DNA of 64,000 nt, taken from the NCBI GenBank assembly GCA_965153355.1, contig OZ231127.1, positions 45,012,001-45,076,000 of the forward strand, in the 5' to 3' direction. Source of the DNA: Flaccisagitta enflata. Taxonomy: Eukaryota > Chaetognatha > Sagittoidea > Aphragmophora. Positions 56,522 to 64,000 of this stretch are shown here, in pieces. How positions within the stretch are numbered: position 1 is the stretch's first letter; the number at the start of each line of letters is the position of its first letter. The notes under the pieces were generated by a model. That model was not told the origin of the DNA, did not search any database, and saw only the letters and a list, made by a program, of their open reading frames with translations. Position numbers and translations under genes: made by a program.

Positions 56522-57310
56522 CAGTATGTTTTTTCACGTTTGTAAAAATCTATGACGGCGTATTTCAAAAAGTAGTAGAGATAATTGACTTCTTAAAAAA
56601 GTTCCTGGAAGGTATGAGAGATGCATTTTAAGATGTGTAACTCCCTGGACTTTTTGACAAAAATCTGAACCCCTTGACACAGGAAAAAATGTTGATTAAA
56701 AACAGCGTAAAAAGCCGTTATTTTGGGTTTTTGGTTGAACATTTTTGTTTAAATTGCTCTCAATTCTAAAAAAATTGAGCTACAGATACCAGATTGGTCT
56801 CAAATTAAAGCTCTTTTACGATATTTTTTATGAATACAATCAGAAAAACTTTTTTTCAACAGAATACTGCATTTGGCATGAAGATAATTTGTTTCGTAAT
56901 CAAAATTTGGATCAAGAGTTGAATCATTGCTCACGCAATACTCTAAGATATCAAATGAGCATTTCAACTAAAGTTTTCCTAAAAACTACTTCAAAATACC
57001 TTCCATCTGAGACCAATCTGGTGTCAGTAGCTCAAACCGTTTAAAAATGAGAACAATTTAAAGGGAAACAGTATATTTGACAAGGTTTTGCGAATAAATA
57101 GTTAGGATATGATGACATCTTGCTCTGAATATGTTCAAAGGATCAAATTTTTGTAAAAAAGTCATAAACAGGCAACAGGCAAAAAAGGCATTAACATATC
57201 GTAAAATGCATCTACTTCACCTTCCAGGGACATTTTACAGAAATCAATTATCTCAACTACTTTTTGAGTAACATCGTCATTGAATTTTACAAACGAGAAA
57301 AAACATACTG
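56522..57310. mobile_element. TA-flanked palindromic element, CAGTATG family, copy 2
   Basis: Ends CAGTATGTTTTTTCACGTTT and CAGTATGTTTTTTCTCGTTT (reverse strand), TA at 56520-56521 and 57311-57312. Arms are complementary (AAGTAGTAGAGATAATTGA against TCAATTATCTCAACTACTT). The interior CCAGATTGGTCTCAAATTAA is shared with 5120-5888. Confidence 0.85.
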
Positions 57311-57312
57311 TA

Positions 57313-57736
57313 TAATCGCTTCAAAATGAAGTTACCCTGAAAATGTTTTTCTATCATAGAATGTCGAATACATGTGTAAGATAACCCTACAAAATTATTT
57401 AGAAAAAAGACAAAAAACGAGTATAAGCAATTTTTCAAACACTCGTTAGCCTGACTGGGGCAATGTGGGGCGCTGAAATCTTTAGAAAAGAGAGAGAAGA
57501 CATGTGAGATGGGAAGACCTGAGAAAAAATTCAGATTTTATTATTTTACAAAAAATCTAAGGAGAAATCCTTAAAATGTAATCATAAAGAGGCTAGTAGC
57601 TTTTTAAAAATTTGTTTCAGGTCTTCCCTAGCAACATGTCCATTCCTTCTGCAACAAAAACTTCAGAATCCTGCGTTGCCCCAGTCATGCTAGCGAAAGT
57701 TTAGAAAATTGCCATCATTTTTCCATTCGTTAAAGT
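57313..57736. other. Non-coding stretch, nothing recognised
   Basis: No supported gene. Confidence 0.3.
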
Positions 57737-57996
57737 AACAAGTGACGCGGGGTCACAATATCGTTGCGGACGGGTGGGCAGGGGCATCCACTCCCCATCC
57801 ACACCCAAACCCACTCCCAACACTCAAACATACACAAAAAGTATCAAATACGCTCGTTTTCCCACATTTCAACTCGATGACCCCGGACGGACGGACGGAC
57901 GGACGGACGGACGGGCGGACGGGCCGGTGGTTTCTACCAGGACGGACGGACGGACGGACAAAGCCTCTTATAGAGTTGCGTGTCCGCAACTAAAAA
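57737..57996 (+). mobile_element. Hairpin-ended element, subfamily E, forward copy
   Basis: AACAAGTGACGCGGGGTCAC, CGTTGCGGACGGGTGGGCAG, CCATCCACACCCAAACCC, a (GGAC)n core. Perfect-stem hairpin AGTTGCGTGTCCGCAACT (57974-57991), then AAAAA. Confidence 0.88.
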
Positions 57997-58642
57997 TCGT
58001 AGGAAATACAGGGTAAAGGTACAAATTATGAACGATTTTTTTCATTAACTCTTTTTTAGTCTCCCTAACTCTCAGTTTAAAAGCACAAATTTATAGTAGT
58101 CAGCGTCCGTGGCTGGTGAGTAGATTGCCTGACATGAGCACTGTGATAATGCGCAAGGTGAGAATGGAAATGAATTTCTTGAAACATTGACCTGGGAAAA
58201 AGAGTTTGTGATAAAGGAGGGGCAGACAACCCCCTTCAGTCCGTTGTTCAAATCCTCCTCTATTACATTGATAATTTTCATTTTTTCCTTTTTGCTTGAA
58301 CAAAGCATTCCTGATTTTGTTTTCGCTTTGTAATTTGGTTCAGGCCAGTGCTTTATAGTTGAAAATTGAAAGAGAGACCCTCTGTACACTTAGTCATGAA
58401 AACAGATTTTTGATTTTTCAACTATCTTGAGGAAAGGTAAGCCTTATAGTCGCTGTTAGTGAAAAATCGTGGAATTTCCTCAATGTTTTGTTCAGAAGTC
58501 CACCGATAGAAAAAAAAATTGTTGGTCCTCAGAAATTCGTTAGAGCGGGATTCACCTGTATGATAAATAACTCAACAAAAAAGTTTAATCCAAAAGAAAC
58601 GGATGTACGCCTGTACTGTATGAATATTCGGGTAGACTCTTT
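57997..58642. other. Non-coding stretch
   Basis: Only a pogo-like end fragment (TTCGTTAGAGCGGGATTCAC) at 58527-58560. Confidence 0.35.
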
Positions 58643-58822
58643 TTTAGTCGCGGACTAGCGACTCTATGAGAAGCTTTGTCGCGATCCGTCCGTCCGTTGG
58701 TCGGTCCGTTGGTCGGTCCGTTGGTCGGTCCGTCACGCTCGAGTCGAAAAGTGGGAAAACACGCATTTCCGCCCCTGCCCACCCGTCCGCGACTGGTATT
58801 GGCCGTGTATCCGCTGTGTTTT
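58643..58822 (-). mobile_element. Hairpin-ended element, reverse copy
   Basis: AGTCGCGGACTAGCGACT (58646-58663), (CCGTTGGTCGGT)n, CTGCCCACCCGTCCGCGACT and GGCCGTGTATCCGCTGTGTT. Confidence 0.8.
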
Positions 58823-58937
58823 AAAAGAACCGGTTATAAGAACATCAATGCTTCAAAATACCTGAGATATTCTGCCATTTCAAACACACCTTTCATCTTC
58901 AAACTTTACAGTGGAGTCCACACTCACTTGCCAGAAA

Positions 58938-59123
58938 ACAAGGTCGGATAGACAGCTACCAAAGTCGCGTGCGGGTGGGTAGGGGCAATAATTGAGGTCA
59001 GTGTACCATTGTGAAAGGAGAAGTAAGTCCAAAAAACTTAAAAACGCCGTAAAAGTAATGTGTGACGGACGGACCAACGTACAGAAAAAGCGGGGTGTAG
59101 AATCACGTGCAAAAGACTAAAAA
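58938..59123 (+). mobile_element. Hairpin-ended element, subfamily A, forward copy
   Basis: AACAAGGTCGGATAGACAGC, AAAGTCGCGTGCGGGTGGGT, GACGGACGGACCAACG, GCGGGGTGTAG. The hairpin is decayed (AATCACGTGCAAAAGACT), then AAAAA. Confidence 0.75.
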
Positions 59124-59250
59124 AATATTTCATTTCGTTCAGTTTGTCTGACTCAGTGTGGCACAAGTTCAAGAGGGAGTTAAAACGCGGCCCGGCCTGG
59201 GGGAATCTTGATTATTCAGAATAGATGCAGGAGGAGGATGACGACGATAA

Positions 59251-60000
<750 letters not shown>

Positions 60001-60062
60001 GAGCGAGAGGTGTTTGATTTTTTCAAAATTGATAGCAGTAGAAGAACAGACAAAAGAGGTTG

Positions 60063-60235
60063 GATGACTAGCTCATGCTCATGCCATGGACGAATTCTTC
60101 ATGTCTGGAATAAAACAACCAGTTTCTTACCTGGGGTGAAGGGATTTGACTCCTTGCTTGAATCCATACCGTCCCTTTGTACTCGTCCTTGTTGCTTGTA
60201 CAATAAATGTCTTTCATTTCATTTCATTTCTTACC
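60063..60235 (+). mobile_element. Possible LINE-like 3' tail
   Basis: GTACTCGTCCTTGTTGCTTG TACAATAAATGTC, followed by (TTTCA)n, looks like a retroelement 3' end with a short-repeat tail. No coding homology was found. Confidence 0.3.
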
Positions 60236-60257
60236 AACTGGTTCCTTTTAAACAGTT

Positions 60258-60560
60258 AACAAGGCCAAGTAGGCCAACGATGCGTCCTCTTTGAATGAAT
60301 GTTTTTTATGAATGAATGTTTTTTTTATGAATGAATGATTTCTTTATGAATCGATGTTTTTATGAATGAATGTTATTTATCAATGAATGAATGATTCAAT
60401 GCATGAATTATTTCATGAATCCCATTTTTTCTGGGTTGGTACGACTTTTCTGATGAAAAAACGCAAGATTCTGATGCTTTTTATGAATGCGTTACCAACC
60501 GACAGACCGACCGACCAACGGACACAGCCTATCATAGAGATGCGAGGACGCATCTAAAAA
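60258..60560 (+). mobile_element. Hairpin-ended element, subfamily D, forward copy
   Basis: AACAAGGCCAAGTAGGCCAA, left box CGATGCGTCCTC, (GAATGAATGTTTT)n core, ACCGACCGACCAACGGACAC. Perfect hairpin AGATGCGAGGACGCATCT (60538-60555), then AAAAA. Confidence 0.88.
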
Positions 60561-60932
60561 GTCTCCTGTCTCCAATAAATCCCATTTCTTCTTCTTCTGT
60601 CTCAATTTGAATTTTTTTCTAATTTTCCCCTAACATTTTTTCCATTGGAATAAAAACGGTCTCAGAAATAGATTTCTCTGAATCCAAATTAATTATTTAG
60701 TAATAATAAGTTAACCATGAAAATAATAGTGAATCGTATCGGAAATCGATATCTAGCTATATCTAATAACAGATATATAGCTATCTCTTCTCGTATCTAT
60801 TGGAGACAAGAATCACCTTGATCGTGTAGTAGATCGTATCTAGTTTGTACGACCTGGATCGTCAGAGGTTATCCACAACCAACTTAGGCAGGGCATGGGT
60901 ACCGCTGACCATCTAACGCTTTTGCGACTATT
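60561..60932. other. Non-coding stretch
   Basis: At 60892-60922 GCAGGGCATGGGTACCGCTG ACCATC is the inverted start of the M-type minisatellite element. Otherwise unrecognised. Confidence 0.35.
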
Positions 60933-60933
60933 C

Positions 60934-60983
<50 letters not shown>

Positions 60984-61011
60984 GGCGATTAGCCGCCTTT
61001 ATTGGTAAAGG

Positions 61012-61100
<89 letters not shown>

Positions 61101-61162
61101 CTCTCCCTCTCAGCATTTACGACTTTTTTCCTATGGCGATTAGCCGCCTTTATTGGTAAAGG

Positions 61163-61222
<60 letters not shown>
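60933..61222 (-). repeat. Two anchored CT arrays (tandem)
   Basis: (CT)n arrays at 60933-60978, 61015-61096 and 61165-61221. They are separated by GGCGATTAGCCGCCTTTATT anchors at 60983 and 61134, the reverse of the 24853 anchor. Confidence 0.85.
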
Positions 61223-61224
<2 letters not shown>

Positions 61225-61339
61225 CATCCGTCAGTCTATAGGCCTGAAACTGGGTTTTGAGATCCAATTATGAAAATTGCTGCGCATCCCGAGCAAACCC
61301 GGCAAAGACTGTCTGTCCCCTTTTTTGGCATTTTTAAGC

Positions 61340-61565
61340 CTTTTGGGCTCACAGCTCCTTTCCAAATGTCATTCCAAGTCATTCTAAGTCCTTTTGAGTC
61401 CCTCTAAGTCATGTTAAGTCATATCAAGTCACTTTGTTCAATCAGATCAATTCAGTCATTTATTTCATGTTAATTTTGTTAAGTTTTTTTTTAAAGTCAT
61501 TTCAAGTCACTTTAAGTCAATTTAAGTCATCTTAAGCTATCTATGTCCTGCACGTGACTTATAAT
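61340..61565 (-). mobile_element. Hairpin-ended element, subfamily C, degraded reverse copy
   Basis: AGTCATTCTAAGTCC / AAGTCATTTCAAGTC decamer core, then AGCTATCTATGTCCTGCACG TGACTTATA. The hairpin end was not found. Confidence 0.6.
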
Positions 61566-62261
61566 ACCTGGGACAAAAGTATTGCAACACTTAGGGCATT
61601 AGTTCATCTAATCACAAATACAATGCAAGATAAGTCAATTCAAGCAAATACATGTTTTATGTGTCCAAACATGAAAGCAGCATCAAGTTTTCGTGCTAGA
61701 CTAAAATGTACAATTTTTTTTTAACATTAAAGATCGATCCCAGGCTTTCACATCAATGTGTCTGGAAATACCAAGCAGAGAAAGACAACTTCGTCCAATG
61801 CTTTTTTAGCTATAGGTGTAAGGGTTAACATTTAAGGATAAGACTCCGGAAATTTGCGATTTTCACTGCCAAAGCCAATTTTTCACTTAGTAGAAAAATC
61901 GATCAAACACTTCCATTGAAGTGTCTGGAATATGTAGAAGTGCACATTCACTAAGAATTTGCATGGAAATCTTGTAGGGATGACTTAAACAGTGTGAAAT
62001 GTATCAATATGCAATGATACTCTATGTTCATTGTCAAAAGATATTTTCTCCTTGAATGATGGTTGAAAAAGCGTATTGATGTAGTTGTTGCAAATCAGCA
62101 CAGGGAAGCAATATTGTGAATAAAAACTACACATGTAGTATATTGAATAAACTGGCACAAAAATTGCGTGCTCAAAAGAAGCGTGTTATAACTTATAACT
62201 TTTAAGTCAATCTGATCAAAAGACCATGTACAAACGTGAGCAATTTGACATACAAGAGCAT
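61566..62261. other. Non-coding stretch, nothing recognised
   Basis: No supported gene. Confidence 0.35.
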
Positions 62262-62730
62262 TCTTTCTAAATTTCTTTCCTTCCTTCTCTCCTTTCTCCC
62301 TTCCTTCCATCCTTCCTTCCTTCCATCCTTCCTTTCATTCTCACTTCCTTCCCTTCTTTCATCCTTCCATCCATTCATCCTTCCACCCTTCCCTCAATCC
62401 CTCCTTACAACCTTCCTACCATCCTTCTTTCATTCTTCCCACCTACCTTCCTTACTTTCTTCTCTCTTTTCTTTTCTCTCTTCTTCCTCTCCTTCTTTGT
62501 CTTCGTCTTCTTTGTCTTCTTCGTCTTCGTCTTCTTCTTCTTCTTCTTCTTCTTCTTCTTTGTCTTTGTCTTCGTCTTTGTCTTCGTCTTTGTCTTCATC
62601 TTTCTCTCCTTCTTTGTCTTCGTCTTCTTTGTCTTCTTCGTCTTCGTCTTCTTCTTCTTCTTCTTCTTCTTCGTCTTTGTCTTTGTCTTCGTCTTTGTCT
62701 TCGTCTTTGTCTTCATCTTTCTCTTTTTCT
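62262..62730. repeat. TTCC and TTC/GTCTTC pyrimidine arrays
   Basis: (TTCC)n-like to 62460. Then GTCTTC/TTC arrays in two nearly identical ~120-bp halves (62490-62610, 62615-62725). Confidence 0.9.
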
Positions 62731-63316
62731 ACTGCCCAAAAGGCCGAGTTTTGGCGCTACCCGCTACTCCATAATCTACATGCCTGGTCACAATATCATG
62801 GTAGGGCGAGCAGGGGTATCCAACCCCAAGCCCCTAATGAGGTCACTTTTGGTCAATAAAAGAGATAAAATTAACTATTCAGTCGTGAAATTGTACTTGA
62901 TTTTAACAAATGAGTGATATCAGAAGGTGCAGAAAATAGGAACATCGGCCAAGGGGTTCATTAAACAGCGGGGTTTGGCCCTTAACGTCGATACTGATGC
63001 TCGTGGCTGTTTTAGCGCCAATTTCACGACAAAGCCCTTTTGGAGAGAGGCTAAGATAGTGAAAAGGAAGGCTCAGATAGTTAAGACAGCGTGCCCACGA
63101 AGCCAACATTTAGTGTATCAAAACGGGTCAAAATAGAACATATACATGAGTGAAAAAAGAAAAACAAGTGAATAAAAGTGATTAAGATAAGACTTGCATG
63201 ATATTTGAAAGCAAAATTTGCATCCATTTAGCAAGAGACTCAGATTTAGCTTGAATTACTGAAGAAGATTTACTGAAAATTTCTATAAATCTCTTTTTTG
63301 TCACTGACAAGGGGTT
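62731..63316. other. Non-coding stretch
   Basis: 62735-62850 has CTGCCCAAAAGGCCGAG and GTCACAATATCATGGTAGGG, degraded ends of M- and E-type elements. Confidence 0.35.
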
Positions 63317-63458
63317 GGTCGAAATTATAAGTTTGCATAGAAAATGAAAAAATGAAAAAACAAAGAACATAGTTCTCTTCCCAAATCGTTTTTAGAGAGA
63401 ACTATGTTTTTGAAAATGCAAAATTCTTCAGGGTGTGGCTTTCTTATAATTTCGACCT
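63317..63458. repeat. Nested hairpin
   Basis: Outer arms GGTCGAAATTATAAG and CTTATAATTTCGACC. Inner arms AACATAGTTCTCT and AGAGAACTATGTT (63367-63410). Confidence 0.75.
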
Positions 63459-64000
63459 GAGAAAATAGAAAAAAATGTCAACAGAATTTCACTAAAAATC
63501 TTCATTTTCTTGCCATTTTCTGTGAGAATTGTTTATCAAAAAGCGATTTAAAGCGTAAAATATGGAACAGACGTACATATCAAGTGTATCCAGTGACAAC
63601 TTGAGCAATGATATCATTTGTGGATGGATAATTAGTCCATTATTGATGCAAAAGTGGGGTGAAGCGCTTCATTTTTCCCTGGCAGATTTCACGTCTTAAA
63701 AGGAAATGTTTCAGTATCAGTGGAAGTCAGTATGGTCTTACAACGATGTTTTTGCTACATTTCATAAAGAAAATTGGCTACCGATGATTGAATAACATTA
63801 TATCTATTCGACGATCCGCCTCCCATTGGTTTAACATGGGCTTTTCCTCTTCCTCTTCGGCGAAAGGGTCAAAACTAAGGGAGTGGGCAGGGGTCTCGCT
63901 CGAAAGGTTCCCGACTATTTTTATGGGGTTTATGGGTTTAAACCTCTAGATTAGATCACTTGAACAGCCTGTGCAAACCGTGTCAAGCATCCCTGCACAG
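63459..64000. other. Non-coding stretch, nothing recognised
   Basis: No supported gene or repeat. Confidence 0.35.

Noticed and set aside
62236-62859. 207-residue Ser-rich frame
   Set aside because: It is a translation of TTCC/TTC arrays without a conserved domain.
62903-63136. Opposing 68- and 69-residue frames
   Set aside because: No recognisable family and no splice context; kept as non-coding.

Overview
This is eukaryotic, almost certainly invertebrate-animal, nuclear DNA. It has GT-AG introns, animal-type membrane-anchored DUF229 (sulfatase/alkaline-phosphatase-like) genes, a LINE fragment, many non-autonomous DNA transposons and very abundant microsatellites. The sequence alone does not identify the phylum. 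No rRNA, tRNA, CRISPR array or viral gene was recognised.

Four protein-coding genes can be supported. Two are DUF229 paralogs in tandem on the minus strand. Gene 1 (12462 down to 4286) is 3'-incomplete and probably continues off the left edge. Gene 2 (34688 down to 22241) is complete, with five coding exons that join in frame to 716 residues. On the plus strand two compact genes lie head to tail. The first is a membrane-anchored retinol-dehydrogenase-type short-chain dehydrogenase/reductase (SDR, four exons, 43645-44949, 321 aa). The second is a type I Baeyer-Villiger monooxygenase (BVMO, three exons, 45183-48138, 573 aa). The BVMO fingerprint FEGVSFHTAQWD is created exactly across its second splice junction. 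Only 233 bp separates the two, and the SDR poly(A) signal overlaps its own stop codon. A plausible but unproven shared chemistry is alcohol to ketone (SDR), then ketone to ester or lactone (BVMO).

The rest is repeat-derived. (i) About 30 copies or relics of short elements begin near AACAAGGCC and end in a perfect or near-perfect hairpin followed by TAAAAA. They carry GGAC/GACC microsatellites or ~10-bp minisatellites in the middle. They resemble Helentron-associated (HINE-type) elements, and their hairpin stems change in a compensatory way between subfamilies. (ii) At least ten TA-flanked, inverted-repeat non-autonomous elements (Tc1/mariner/pogo-like) are present, several of them almost wholly palindromic. 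(iii) One hAT-type element has an 8-bp target duplication and one other element has a 9-bp duplication. (iv) A 'GGCCTGAGAGG' minisatellite family is scattered through the window. (v) Long AG, CA, CTTT, TTG and TATG/TAAG arrays occur throughout. Several elements are nested inside each other, which gives a relative chronology.

Layout: 1-4.3 kb repeats; 4.3-12.5 kb DUF229 gene 1 with repeat-filled introns; 12.7-15.1 kb a satellite block between two 253-bp direct repeats; 15-22 kb repeats; 22.2-34.7 kb DUF229 gene 2, whose last intron holds a three-to-four-level transposon nest; 35-43.4 kb repeats and a LINE fragment; 43.4-48.3 kb the SDR-BVMO pair, preceded by a tiny SDR relic; 48.3-64 kb foldback elements and microsatellites.
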